Counted from the first letter of the stretch, positions 15,785 through 25,145 are shown. The stretch is 64,000 bases of DNA from Shinella curvata (GCF_022899935.1 NZ_JALJCJ010000006.1:186001-250000); one strand, 5' to 3'. The notes: generated from the sequence alone by a model not told the origin. Translations and numbers: made by a program.

Positions 15785-16854
15785 GCTGCGCACATCGCCT
15801 CCGGCGCATATTGTTCCCGGAGCTTACGGCCGGCGCTGGAAAGCGCGGCGGCACGCGGCGGGCTCGAAAAAAGTTCTACAAGCCCGCCGGCGATGCCTTC
15901 CGCATCCGGCGACACGAACAGTGCGGCCGGCTGGCCATCCACCGTGGTCAGCACCTCTTTCAGCACATCGAGAGCGCCGGCCACGACCGGCAATCCTGAA
16001 ATCGCAGCCTCGACGACGGCGAGGCCGAAGGTCTCCGTCGTCGAGGCAAATGCATAGGCATCACCCGCCGCGAGAAATTCGAAGATGCGAGCCGGCGGCA
16101 CCTCTCCGACGAGATGCAGGCGGCCGCGCACGTGAAGGACGTCGGCGAGCGCCAGAAGGTTGCCCTCCTCAGGCCCGGCACCGGCGATCGCAAGGTGCAC
16201 TCCGGGCATCAGCGCCAGCGCAGCCACGAGAGCAGCCTGGTTCTTGGAAGAAGCGAGGCGACCGGACGAAAGCACGATCGTCGCACCAGCAGGTAGGCCG
16301 AAGCCCGCCCGTGCAGCCAGCTTGTCGAAGGAACCGACGGGACTGGCGACACCGTGATCGATGCGGTTAAGGCGCTTGCGATAGGCGGCGGGGAAGCGTG
16401 CGAACTGCGCGCCGGTCCAGAGGGAATTGACGACATTGACATGATAGAGACCGGCCACACCCATCAACCGGTCGATCCAGGTCAATATCCCGCGAATGCC
16501 GCGCCTCTGCGGCGCACCGCTCTGGTTGACGACGATGGTGCGAACGCCACAAAGCCGGGCGGCAAAAGTGCCGGCGATGTTACCGTAGTGCTGGAAGGAA
16601 AGTACCGCATCCGGACGGGCTTTGCGCATATAACCGACAAGGCCGAGTACGGCGCGTATCTGCCCGACCGGCCCGTTCGGCGGGCGAGGCAGGATGAAGT
16701 CTGCATGCGGATTGCCATCATAGACATCGGTCTTGCGATAAAGGAACACAGTCCTGGCCTCGTGTCCGCGGGCGCGAAGTCCCTCGCCCAGCATGTCGGA
16801 GATGCGCTGCGCGCCACCGGCCTCCGCCTGTGTCTGTACCTGGATGATCTTCAT
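15697..16854 (-). CDS. Glycosyltransferase family 4 protein
   Basis: 385-residue GT-B glycosyltransferase. The N-terminal acceptor domain starts MKIIQVQTQAEAGGAQR; the nucleotide-sugar domain carries LSSGRLASSKNQ and the GT4 signature TTETFGLAVVEAAISGLPVV. An in-frame start at 16968 would extend it into the flippase gene; ATG 16854 overlaps that gene's stop (ATGA) and matches the family N-terminus. It probably adds a hexose to a lipid-linked oligosaccharide in the cytoplasm. Donor unknown. Confidence 0.85.
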   Translation of the reverse strand: MKIIQVQTQAEAGGAQRISDMLGEGLRARGHEARTVFLYRKTDVYDGNPHADFILPRPPNGPVGQIRAVLGLVGYMRKARPDAVLSFQHYGNIAGTFAARLCGVRTIVVNQSGAPQRRGIRGILTWIDRLMGVAGLYHVNVVNSLWTGAQFARFPAAYRKRLNRIDHGVASPVGSFDKLAARAGFGLPAGATIVLSSGRLASSKNQAALVAALALMPGVHLAIAGAGPEEGNLLALADVLHVRGRLHLVGEVPPARIFEFLAAGDAYAFASTTETFGLAVVEAAISGLPVVAGALDVLKEVLTTVDGQPAALFVSPDAEGIAGGLVELFSSPPRAAALSSAGRKLREQYAPEAMCAAYEALLLAGHLGTATIPSITSSAPQRLSV

Positions 16855-18206
16855 GAGCGCCCTTTCAGGATAAGGCGGACAGCGGCTGCGTCCTGCCCGG
16901 CGAAGAACCCGAAGATCGACGGATCGATGCCGATGCGCCGGCGGGTTGTAGCGGCGCCGGTCACACACCAGACCGCCATCGTGCCTGCCATGCCGAGCGC
17001 AGCGCCGATCGGTCCGAGGGAAAGGGTGAGCCCGGCCATGGCGGCGAGACCGAGCGTATTGACCGCGATGAGCGTGCGGAAAAGCTCCTTTTGCAGGCCG
17101 GTCAGCTGCATTGTGAGCTCCGTCGGCCCGCAGGCCGTGCCGATGAGGGCACCGAGGCCGAGAATGATCAGCACTCCATGCAGCGTACCGGTCGCATAGG
17201 CGGGGTCAAAGATCGCGAGGATCGGCCGGCCGAACAGCACGAAGACGATGAACATGGCAAGAGCCAGCGCAAAACCGCCAATGGCCGCAAAGCCCGTCAG
17301 GCGCTGCACGTGCTCGCGCTCGCCACGGTGGAACGTGCCCGAAATCTGCGGCGCCAGCGCCTGGTTGATGCCGTTCAGCGCCAGCACCGCGAGGCGCATG
17401 ATGCGGTCCGCGACGAAAATTCCGCCGGCCGCCTCCGGCCCGAGGATCGCGGCTACCAGCAAGGTGCTTGCCTGCGCGAGCGCCGGCGGCAGCGCCGTGA
17501 CGCCCCAGAGGCTCAACGTCACCGCCTTGAACTCGGCCTCCTGTGGCTTGGTCAGCGGTCCGCGCGGTTCGCGGCGCGTATCGCGAAGCAGAACAACGGT
17601 CTGAGGAAGGACGCAGAGGAGAAGAAGGCCGGCCGCAAGCATGGTCGCTGCGACGGCGCTCAAGCTTGCAGCAAAAAGACCGGATATCGCGAAGGCGACA
17701 ATGGTCACCACGCGCCAGGTAATATCGCGCGGCGACAGGCCGCCGAACAAATTGCCCCTGGCGCGCAATGCGCAGGCGGTGAATTCCGACCAGCCGAGCG
17801 CGAAGGTAAGCGTCGCGGTCGCAAACACCAGCGGTCGCCATTCCGGCACGCCTTCGACCGACGGCATGCCAACCACCAGGACGAGCAACGTGGAAACGGA
17901 AAGGCCGAAGATGGTGAGCCGGATCGCACGGGCCATCACGCCGTTTGCCGACGCGATGTCTCCAACACCCGCATATTGCGGCCAGAAGCGCATGACGACG
18001 GCATGCTGACCGACGATCGAGAAGAAGGAGACGAGACTTGCCCCCGCATAAGCCGTGCTGAACAATCCGAATTGCCGCTCGTCCGTCACAACGGCAGCAG
18101 CGACAAAAAGCAGGAAGGTGAGGCTTGCGCTGGCAAGCTTGATGACGCCAGCGGCTGCGCCGTGGCCGAGAAGCGTGCGGATCGGAAGTCGGTCGCCTTT
18201 GCTCAC
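16851..18206 (-). CDS. Polysaccharide flippase (Wzx-like, MVF/MATE superfamily)
   Basis: 451-residue polytopic membrane protein with about 12-14 helices. The N-terminal element LASASLTFLLFVAAAVVTDERQFGLFSTAYA matches polysaccharide exporters of the Wzx type, and a second bundle resembles the first. It would translocate lipid-linked repeat units to the periplasm. It is co-transcribed with the GT4 gene (four-base overlap) and divergent from the chain-length protein gene, with 189 bases between. Confidence 0.85.
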   Translation of the reverse strand: MSKGDRLPIRTLLGHGAAAGVIKLASASLTFLLFVAAAVVTDERQFGLFSTAYAGASLVSFFSIVGQHAVVMRFWPQYAGVGDIASANGVMARAIRLTIFGLSVSTLLVLVVGMPSVEGVPEWRPLVFATATLTFALGWSEFTACALRARGNLFGGLSPRDITWRVVTIVAFAISGLFAASLSAVAATMLAAGLLLLCVLPQTVVLLRDTRREPRGPLTKPQEAEFKAVTLSLWGVTALPPALAQASTLLVAAILGPEAAGGIFVADRIMRLAVLALNGINQALAPQISGTFHRGEREHVQRLTGFAAIGGFALALAMFIVFVLFGRPILAIFDPAYATGTLHGVLIILGLGALIGTACGPTELTMQLTGLQKELFRTLIAVNTLGLAAMAGLTLSLGPIGAALGMAGTMAVWCVTGAATTRRRIGIDPSIFGFFAGQDAAAVRLILKGRS

Positions 18207-18395
18207 GAAATACCCTATAGATTGAATCGCAGTGCCACACCCTCAATGCGCGCATTTCTGGATAGACCCAAACACGCCACCATGCCACTACAAATGCGCG
18301 CAATGGTTACTTTCTGAATCTTTAACAATACCTGTGGTAGTTGTCTTTTGGCGACCTGCCCGTTCCGGCGGGTATAAAAGGCAGAGACGGCAGGA

Positions 18396-20558
18396 ATGGT
18401 CACGCTGGATTCGACTGGAAACACGCTTCCGCCCCTGTTTGACGTGGGGATCGTTTGGGCACGGCTCTGGCAACGCCGCCTTAGGATTTTAGCACTGACC
18501 ATCACGGCACTCGCACTTGCACTCGTGTATCTTGCCGTGACCAAGCCGACCTATACGGCGACGGCTTCGCTTTTGATCGACCCACGCGACACGCGCTCCA
18601 CCAATTTCGAAACCGTGCTGCCCGGTATCGGTCCGGACAGCGCTGCAGTGGCAAGCCAGGTCTTCGTCATCCAATCGCGCGATCTCCTGATGGCGGTCTT
18701 CGACGCCGAAGGCATCGCCACGGATGACGAATTTGCCGACGGCGGCCTTCTTTCCCTCCTGGGCAATGCGCAAAAACCGGAAAAGGATACGATCTTCCGG
18801 CGCTTCGAGAGGCGCGTGACGGTCGAGCGGGCGGGGCTCACCTATGTCATCGATGTCAGCTTCAAATCCTCCTCCGCGCAAAAGGCCGCGCGCATCGCCA
18901 ATGCGATCGTCGAGCGCTACAGGGCCGATCTCGCCGACGAGCGGGAAAACGCGAATGCCGACACGAACGGCCGCCTCGCCGAGCGAACGGCCGTCCTCCA
19001 GCGGAACGTCGCCGCCGCCGACCGCACCATCGGCGCCTTCCGCGTCGCGCATGAACTCCTCGATCCCGCCGCGGGCGGTACGCTGAAGGATCAGATCGAC
19101 CAGCTCACCACCCAGCTGACCGAAGCGCGCGCCGGTGCCAATCTGGCGAAAGGACGCTACGAGCAGGCCGCTTCCGCCGGCACCTCGCCCGAGACGCTGG
19201 AAAAACTGTCGGAAATCGTTTCTTCCCCCGCGATCGATCGCCTGCGCGCCGACTACAACCAGCGTGCGGCCGAACTCGCCAATGCCGAGGCCGTCTATCA
19301 AGCACGTCATCCCACGATCCGCCGCCTGCGCTCGGAGCTGTCCCGCACGCAAACGCTGATGGGACGCGAGGCGGAGCGCATAACGCGCGAGCTGAAAGCG
19401 AAACACGATCTTGCCGGCGGAGCTGTCGCAACCACGGAAGCCAAGCTTGCGGCACTGCGCAACCAGTCACAGGCCGACGACGACGCGCGGGTGGAGTTGC
19501 GACGGCTGGAGGCGAAGGCCGAAGCTGCCCGCGCTGTCCTCGACGACGTCCTGAAACGGGCAGAAGAAACGGCGCAAATGCGTGGGCTTCAATTCTCCGA
19601 GGCCCGGGTGATCGGCTTCGCAGCGCCGCCCGCGCAGCCGACCTGGCCGACACCGGCTCTGCTTCTGCCCGTCAGCGCCGCGCTCGGCCTGTTGGCCGGC
19701 TGCGGGCTTGCGGTGGCGGGCGGAGGTGGGCGAACTTTCAAGCAGAACGAAACCGGCAATAGCCACCGCACACTCGATGGAATGCCATTGCATGTGGTTT
19801 CATCTCTCCGTCGGGAGGAAGAGAAGGCGACAAAACCCGATCTAATCGGAAGACACCGCACGGCAGACGGCGGAAAACGAGACGACGCGAATGCCTTGCC
19901 CGAAACGCGTCCCGAAAATCTTGGTCGCTATGACCTGCCCGGTGTGCCGGGCATGTCCGTACCAGCCCGTATCCGCGCCCTGCGGCGGCGTTTTCTCCGG
20001 CAGGGTGGAGAGGCCTTTTCCCAGGCCATACTGGCGCTTGTCCGGCGCATCGCCACTCGCCTCACCGAACACGCCACGCCCTATATGCTTCTGGTCTCCT
20101 CGCTGCGCGATCCGGCCGAGGCGAGGCTTGCGGGCGCAATGATCGGTATTGCCTTGCAGCAGGCGGGCCGAAACGTGCTGGTCGTCGAGTTCGCCAGTCA
20201 TCTGCGCCCGGATGACGGCAAGAGCGACATTTTCATCAACGGGGCGAGCGGCCTGCCGACGATCCTGCGCCGGCTTGGCGGCAACGCCCCCTTTGCGCTC
20301 GAGGAATCGTTCGCCCGCGACTTCGATTTCGTGCTGCTGCTCGGTCCATCGCTCGATAACCGCGATTGGAATGCAGCTTTCTTCGCCCCGGCCGATCTCA
20401 TGCTTTTCGCCCTCCCTCCTGCCGAACCACCGGCAAAGGCACACATCCTGCTGCGCCGACACCTCGAGACTGTCGACATCGCGCGGAGCGTTACGCTTGT
20501 GATTGCCGCAGGGGACACAACCGGCATGGCCTTTCACCTGACCGGAGCGGCGCAGTGA
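18396..20558 (+). CDS. Wzz/GumC-type polysaccharide co-polymerase with degenerate BY-kinase domain
   Basis: 720 residues. A first transmembrane helix (about 29-48) leads into a Wzz domain (TYTATASLLIDPRDTRS), a long coiled coil (about 180-410) and a second helix at about 418-440. The C-terminal region (about 560-720) aligns in layout with bacterial tyrosine kinases but lacks the Walker A GEGKS (reading SSLRDPAEARLAG instead), and no tyrosine cluster is seen at the C-terminus. It should control chain length and export of the polymer without kinase activity. It overlaps the GH5 start (GTGA). Confidence 0.8.
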   Translation: MVTLDSTGNTLPPLFDVGIVWARLWQRRLRILALTITALALALVYLAVTKPTYTATASLLIDPRDTRSTNFETVLPGIGPDSAAVASQVFVIQSRDLLMAVFDAEGIATDDEFADGGLLSLLGNAQKPEKDTIFRRFERRVTVERAGLTYVIDVSFKSSSAQKAARIANAIVERYRADLADERENANADTNGRLAERTAVLQRNVAAADRTIGAFRVAHELLDPAAGGTLKDQIDQLTTQLTEARAGANLAKGRYEQAASAGTSPETLEKLSEIVSSPAIDRLRADYNQRAAELANAEAVYQARHPTIRRLRSELSRTQTLMGREAERITRELKAKHDLAGGAVATTEAKLAALRNQSQADDDARVELRRLEAKAEAARAVLDDVLKRAEETAQMRGLQFSEARVIGFAAPPAQPTWPTPALLLPVSAALGLLAGCGLAVAGGGGRTFKQNETGNSHRTLDGMPLHVVSSLRREEEKATKPDLIGRHRTADGGKRDDANALPETRPENLGRYDLPGVPGMSVPARIRALRRRFLRQGGEAFSQAILALVRRIATRLTEHATPYMLLVSSLRDPAEARLAGAMIGIALQQAGRNVLVVEFASHLRPDDGKSDIFINGASGLPTILRRLGGNAPFALEESFARDFDFVLLLGPSLDNRDWNAAFFAPADLMLFALPPAEPPAKAHILLRRHLETVDIARSVTLVIAAGDTTGMAFHLTGAAQ

Positions 20559-21676
20559 AGCCGCCGGGCCGCCTCGGCGGGTCCGGCCTCTTCACGCGCC
20601 GCAACCTGCTTTCACTGGCCGGTGCCTCCGTTCTCGCGATGGCCGGACAGCACGGCCCCGCCCGGACAAAATCCTCCGTTCCAACACGCGGCATCAACAT
20701 GCCCGGTTGGTTTGATCGGCCAGATGGCGTCGCCCCGACCCCTGCCGTGCTCGAAAAGCTCCGCCATCGCGGCTTCGAGACCGTGCGGCTGCCCATCGAC
20801 GGCGATTTGGTCCTTGCGGGTGCTTCGAACTTGCTGGCCATCGGGAAGGGCATCGAGAGGCTTGTTGCCACAGGCTTTGCCGTGCTCGCGGACCTGCATC
20901 CCGCCGCCGCTCTCTACACCACGCTTCGCGCCACGCCCCTGGCGGGCGGGAAAAGAGTGGTCGAGGCGTGGCGGGTGCTGAGCACCGTGGTCGCAGACCT
21001 GCCGGAGGACAAGGTCTATCCGGAACTCCTCAACGAGCCGCCGGTATCCCCGGCGGACTGGCTTGTTCTTCGCGGCCGGCTGGCCGAAATCGTTCGTGCC
21101 GCCTGCCCGAAGCACACCATTGTGTGGGGGCCTGCACCCGACCAGGGGATCTGGCAATTGGCCGGCATGCCTCCGCTAGACGACGACCGACAGATCGCCG
21201 CCGTGCATTTCTACGCGCCAACGGCCTTCACTCATCAGTGTCAGCCCTGGGGCGCCTCGCCCCTCGCCCGCATCCACGACCTGCCCTTTCCGGCAACCCG
21301 CGACATGCCTGCTGTCAGAAAAACCATCGCGGCGCTACGCTCCACTGGAGACATGGATGCTGCCCTCCTTGTCGAAGAGCAAATGACCGGCGACTGGACG
21401 CAAGCCGCCATCCACGCCGAGTTGCGCCGCGCGGCGGAATGGTCCGCCGCGACCGGCTGTCCCCTCATGCTCAATGAATTCGGCGTCCTCGATTTTTGCG
21501 TCGGTGCGATCAGTCGCCAGACCTGGATACGTGCCGTGCGCCGCGCCGCGGAGGAAAACGGCATCGGCTGGGCGGTCTGGGAACTCGACCAGGGATTTGG
21601 GGTGATCGCGGATCGCACTGATATCGAGGGCTTCGACGACGCGATGTTCGAGGCACTGTTCAGGGAAGGGGAATAA
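20555..21676 (+). CDS. Glycoside hydrolase family 5 (cellulase-type), Tat-exported
   Basis: 373-residue GH5 enzyme. The N-terminus has a twin-arginine signal (FTRRNLLSLAGASVLAMAG). Catalytic Glu161 (acid/base, LLNEPP) and Glu308 (nucleophile, MLNEFG) and the aromatic HFY strand are present. The frame is open upstream to 20366, but the GTG at 20555 overlaps the previous stop (GTGA) and places the Tat motif at residues 13-20. In polysaccharide loci such enzymes trim or release the polymer in the periplasm; the polymer may therefore contain beta-linked glucose or mannose (inference). Confidence 0.82.
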   Translation: MKPPGRLGGSGLFTRRNLLSLAGASVLAMAGQHGPARTKSSVPTRGINMPGWFDRPDGVAPTPAVLEKLRHRGFETVRLPIDGDLVLAGASNLLAIGKGIERLVATGFAVLADLHPAAALYTTLRATPLAGGKRVVEAWRVLSTVVADLPEDKVYPELLNEPPVSPADWLVLRGRLAEIVRAACPKHTIVWGPAPDQGIWQLAGMPPLDDDRQIAAVHFYAPTAFTHQCQPWGASPLARIHDLPFPATRDMPAVRKTIAALRSTGDMDAALLVEEQMTGDWTQAAIHAELRRAAEWSAATGCPLMLNEFGVLDFCVGAISRQTWIRAVRRAAEENGIGWAVWELDQGFGVIADRTDIEGFDDAMFEALFREGE

Positions 21677-21677
21677 A

Positions 21678-23225
21678 ATGACGGCAGCAACAATCCCGCT
21701 TTCCGACAGCCCCCAGCGATCCGATGCCCTCTTCCACCTCTTCATCGCCTTTTCCACGATCATCGCGGCGGTCGCCGCCTTCGCAGTCTGGACACCGCTC
21801 GGCTTCGCAGCAACCTTTCTGCTGACAGCCGTGCTCGCCGTCAGCATCCCGGCGGGCATGCCAACGGTCATCGCCTGCGCATTCCTGTTCCAGAATCTCG
21901 TCGTCGCCTGGTTCACACCCTTCGTTCCGGACGACGATACGTTCGATGCGCTGCGCGGCGCCAATTTCGTCATCCTGATGACGATCTTCGGCCTCTTCCT
22001 GGCCGCCTCGCCGCAAGCACGCGTGCGCGCCCTGCCGGCGCTCCGGCCTTGGCTCATCTTCACGTTCGCACTTTGCGGCATCATCACGCTCTATCTGGCG
22101 CTTGGCGCGGTACGTGGCAGCCCGAAGGACGCGATCATCTATTTTCGCAACAACATCACCCCGGTCGCCTGTTTCCATATCGCCCTTATCGCCGCCAGTC
22201 TCTACCGGCTCGACATGCGCGTGCCGGTCGCCTGCCTCTGCACTATCGCAGTTGGCTACGGCTATCTGGAGCAGATTTTCCGCATGGATTTCCTCGCTAT
22301 TTTCCATGGTGACCTCTATGTCCAGCGCGGTCTCAAGGAGCAGATCGAGGCTGGGGTCTGGGAAAAGGCGTTGCGCGAAACCGGCTTCGTGCTGCGCGGC
22401 CTGGAAGACACGATGACCGCAACCGTCTTCAACACCGCCTTGTTCGGCGATGCACTGCCCCGCATCTTCCGTAATGGCGGACCAAATTTCCATCCGATCA
22501 GCTATGCCTACGCGTTGAGCCTGTCTTCCGCCTGGTTGCTCTTTCGCGGACGGTGGCTTTTGCCGCTTGCCGCCTTTCCGCTGCTGCTGGTCATCGGTTC
22601 GAAGGGTGCGGCTTTCCTGCTCGCGGTCGCACTTGCTGCGCGCATGACCTATCGGCCCTCCCACGCGAGGCTGACACTCCTGATCGTCACTGTTCTGGCA
22701 ACCGCCTGGACGGTTGCAGCAATCGCCTATGGTGCGCGGCACGGTGACTACCATGTACTCGGCCTCATCGCCGGCCTGCGCGATTTTCTCGGCAATCCGC
22801 TCGGACAGGGGCTTGGTATCGGTGGCAACCTGTCGAGTACCAGCGTCAATCTCGATTGGGATCGAGCACAGGGCGAAGGGGCGGCGGCCGTACCGGTGGA
22901 AAGCGCCGTCGGCGTGATGCTCTATCAAATGGGGATCGGCAGCTTCGTATTCTTCGGCTTTCTGGCCACGCTTGCCGCCACCGCAGCACGACGGCTCACG
23001 GAGACCGGCCGCTCGGATTTCCTCTTCGCCTTCGTGGCCGTCGTCACGATCTCCGCCAATGCGGTGCTGCAGGAGGAAGCGTTCTTCTCGCCGCTGGCAC
23101 TTGGCCTTGCCCTTCTCCTCACCGGTGTTTCCTTCGGCAACTCCATCCGGGAGGCATCCGATCCCGAACCGATGTCACTGCGAATACCGCAGGAGCACGT
23201 AGAGTGCGCGAGGATTGGTCGATAG
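21678..23225 (+). CDS. O-antigen ligase/Wzy-type polymerase-like membrane protein
   Basis: 515-residue polytopic protein with about ten or more membrane segments and a large periplasmic loop (about 210-265), the layout of Wzy polymerases and O-antigen ligases. It starts one base after the GH5 stop, so chain-length protein, hydrolase and polymerase form one transcript. Sequence conservation in this class is low, so the assignment rests on topology and context. Its last 51 bases overlap the convergent WecG/TagA gene. Confidence 0.75.
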   Translation: MTAATIPLSDSPQRSDALFHLFIAFSTIIAAVAAFAVWTPLGFAATFLLTAVLAVSIPAGMPTVIACAFLFQNLVVAWFTPFVPDDDTFDALRGANFVILMTIFGLFLAASPQARVRALPALRPWLIFTFALCGIITLYLALGAVRGSPKDAIIYFRNNITPVACFHIALIAASLYRLDMRVPVACLCTIAVGYGYLEQIFRMDFLAIFHGDLYVQRGLKEQIEAGVWEKALRETGFVLRGLEDTMTATVFNTALFGDALPRIFRNGGPNFHPISYAYALSLSSAWLLFRGRWLLPLAAFPLLLVIGSKGAAFLLAVALAARMTYRPSHARLTLLIVTVLATAWTVAAIAYGARHGDYHVLGLIAGLRDFLGNPLGQGLGIGGNLSSTSVNLDWDRAQGEGAAAVPVESAVGVMLYQMGIGSFVFFGFLATLAATAARRLTETGRSDFLFAFVAVVTISANAVLQEEAFFSPLALGLALLLTGVSFGNSIREASDPEPMSLRIPQEHVECARIGR

Positions 23226-24080
23226 ATAGCGCCAGAGCAGCCGGCGCGGCTCCATTGACGCCCGCCAGAGCCATTCGAACCCGGCCTGCTGCATCCAGAG
23301 GGGCGCGCGCGGCGTCTTGCCCGCGAGATGATCGAACAACCCGCCGGCAGTCTTGATCACCCCGACGCGATCGAGACGGCTCAGAAAATCACGCACGAAC
23401 AGCTGTTCGCGCGGCACGCCAAGGCCAAGCCACAGAATGTCCGGCGCCAGACGGTTGATCTCCTCGACCTTCTGCTCCAGCGCGGCGCCTGTCAGATATC
23501 CATGGCTGCGCCCGGTGATGAGAAGAGCGGGGTAGAGCCGCTGGATCGCCGCGGCGGCCCTGATGTTTTCCACCTCGCCCGCTCCGAAAAGATAGAAGCT
23601 CACCCTTTCCCGCTCCGCTATTTTCGCCACGTCATGAAAAAGGTCGGTCGTTGCGACCCGCTCCGGCAACGTCCGCCGGCAAAGCCAGCGCGAGGCGAAG
23701 ACCAGCGGTTGGCCATCCGCGAGGATCTGGTCGGCACATCGGAAGAGCTGGGCCACAGTCTTGTCGGCATGGACCCGGGCAAGAACCTCGCCATTGGCGG
23801 AGGTGGAATAGAACGGTTTTCGTCCGCGCCGGTGGGCCGCGGAAATCAGGAGGGCTGCAGCCATCTGGCGATCCACGGCGGCAATCCGCAACCCTCCCAG
23901 CGTGATCTCGGGCACCGGCGCCGCCGTGTCGGCTTGCCGCGCCTTCTCCCCTGACAGCATGTTCACGCTCTCCGCGATATCCCCTGCCGGACAGAGAGAC
24001 GGCGCGGCAACTTCAATTCTACCAAAACGTGTATTTTGCGATGAAATTCCGCTCTGAACGCCTTTGTCGATCTTGCCCAT
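23175..24080 (-). CDS. WecG/TagA/CpsF family glycosyltransferase
   Basis: 301 residues. Family hallmarks are TSANGEVLARV, ADGQPLVFASRW, a Rossmann-like YLFGAGEVEN, GLGVPREQLFV and GGLFDHLAGKTPRAPLWMQ. These enzymes transfer ManNAc(A) or related sugars onto undecaprenyl-diphosphate-linked acceptors. The GTG at 24089 is a possible start, but GGAGG eight bases from the ATG at 24080 decides for the latter. About 60 residues precede the conserved domain. Convergent overlap with the polymerase gene. Confidence 0.87.
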   Translation of the reverse strand: MGKIDKGVQSGISSQNTRFGRIEVAAPSLCPAGDIAESVNMLSGEKARQADTAAPVPEITLGGLRIAAVDRQMAAALLISAAHRRGRKPFYSTSANGEVLARVHADKTVAQLFRCADQILADGQPLVFASRWLCRRTLPERVATTDLFHDVAKIAERERVSFYLFGAGEVENIRAAAAIQRLYPALLITGRSHGYLTGAALEQKVEEINRLAPDILWLGLGVPREQLFVRDFLSRLDRVGVIKTAGGLFDHLAGKTPRAPLWMQQAGFEWLWRASMEPRRLLWRYLSTNPRALYVLLRYSQ

Positions 24081-24445
24081 GAAAATCACCTCCGGTTGAG
24101 ATGATTTAATTCATGCTACCATAAGAGTTAAGCCAATCGTCAATATCTGGTTAATGTATAAAAATCGACTAAAACATTAAAAATCTTATGGTTGCAATGG
24201 AGAAATCTTTCGAAAATTGAAAACCGACATCATTCCATTGTTATTACTTATATATCTACAATACACTGTCTCCACACGCGAAAACAGAAGCCTTGCAATC
24301 GGCCTCGCAAAAAACAAATGCAATCAAATGGCGAATATGGCGTCAAAATGAGCCACCGCGAGCAAAGCGACAGCGCCAAGCCGTTTGCCGACTGCAGCTT
24401 CTAGAACAAAAACCCTCATAACGTGCATTCGCGATACATAAAAAA
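24081..24445. other. AT-rich intergenic region, 365 bases, with spaced inverted repeat
   Basis: No gene supported. Composition is much lower in GC than the flanks. ACCATAAGA at 24118-24126 is inverted as TCTTATGGT at 24184-24192, extendable to GC-x-ACCATAAGA with one mismatch pair. The repeat arms flank a very AT-rich core just upstream of the WecG/TagA gene. It probably holds the promoter for that minus-strand gene; the far side is the 3' end of the pentapeptide gene. Confidence 0.5.
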
Positions 24446-25066
24446 TCACTTCAACCGCACGTCGAGGCCAAGCGCCTCGGCGATGGCGATCGTCTGGTCG
24501 ATGGTGATGATCGCATCCTTCAGGTGGACGTTGGCCGGGTCGATGGCGCTGAGGTCGCTGCCCCGCAGATCACAGGCAGTGAAGTCGGCGGCGTGCAGCC
24601 ACGCGCCGGAGAGATCGACATCGCGCATCGTACCGCCTTTGCAAAAGGCGCCCGTGAGATCGGCTTCGCGCAGGCGCGTGCCCTTGAAGACGGCGCGGCC
24701 GAGTACCGCACCCGGCAGACCGGTGAAGGACCAGTCGCCGCCCGAAACCTGCATCTGGTCGAAATCACAAGCATCGAACATGCTGCCGACCAGTTTGCAC
24801 TCCGTAAACTGGCTGTCGAAGAACCGGCAGGAAACGAAGGTGCAGTTGACGAAGGCGCTCGCCTGATGTGACGAGGCATTGAAGCGGGCGCGGCGGAAGG
24901 TACATTCGTGGAAGACCGCGCCAAGTGTCTGCGCCTCGCTCATGTCGAGATCGGCAAACAACGTGTTCTCATGACGCTCGCGCTCGATCTGGCGGCCATA
25001 CCAGTCCGCACCGGCAATGGTGACATCGGTTTTCGGCGGTGCCTCGCCATATCGTCGTTCTGCCAT
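24446..25066 (-). CDS. Pentapeptide repeat protein, Qnr-like
   Basis: 206 residues built largely of A(D/N)LxX-type pentapeptides (for example AVFHECTFRRARF, FVNCTFVSCRF, DVDLSGAWLHAADFTACDLRGSDLS), predicting a right-handed beta-helix. The tail (LKDAIITIDQTIAIAEALGLDV) parallels the C-terminal helix of Qnr and related DNA-mimicking topoisomerase protectors, and the length is close to Qnr (about 215). Function is inference; no resistance activity is claimed. The start has AGG six bases upstream, and a start-stop ATG-TAG with a better ribosome binding site lies just before it. Confidence 0.8.
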   Translation of the reverse strand: MAERRYGEAPPKTDVTIAGADWYGRQIERERHENTLFADLDMSEAQTLGAVFHECTFRRARFNASSHQASAFVNCTFVSCRFFDSQFTECKLVGSMFDACDFDQMQVSGGDWSFTGLPGAVLGRAVFKGTRLREADLTGAFCKGGTMRDVDLSGAWLHAADFTACDLRGSDLSAIDPANVHLKDAIITIDQTIAIAEALGLDVRLK

Positions 25067-25145
25067 CGTTGCCTACATGGTGATTCTCCTGGGAGCACGA
25101 TAGGCGCAACGCAAAAGGCGATGAAGGAAAATCCGGCCCGAAGGC

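Noticed and set aside
24192-24404. 70-residue plus-strand frame in the AT-rich gap
   Set aside because: No ribosome binding site, basic random-looking composition, located in regulatory DNA.
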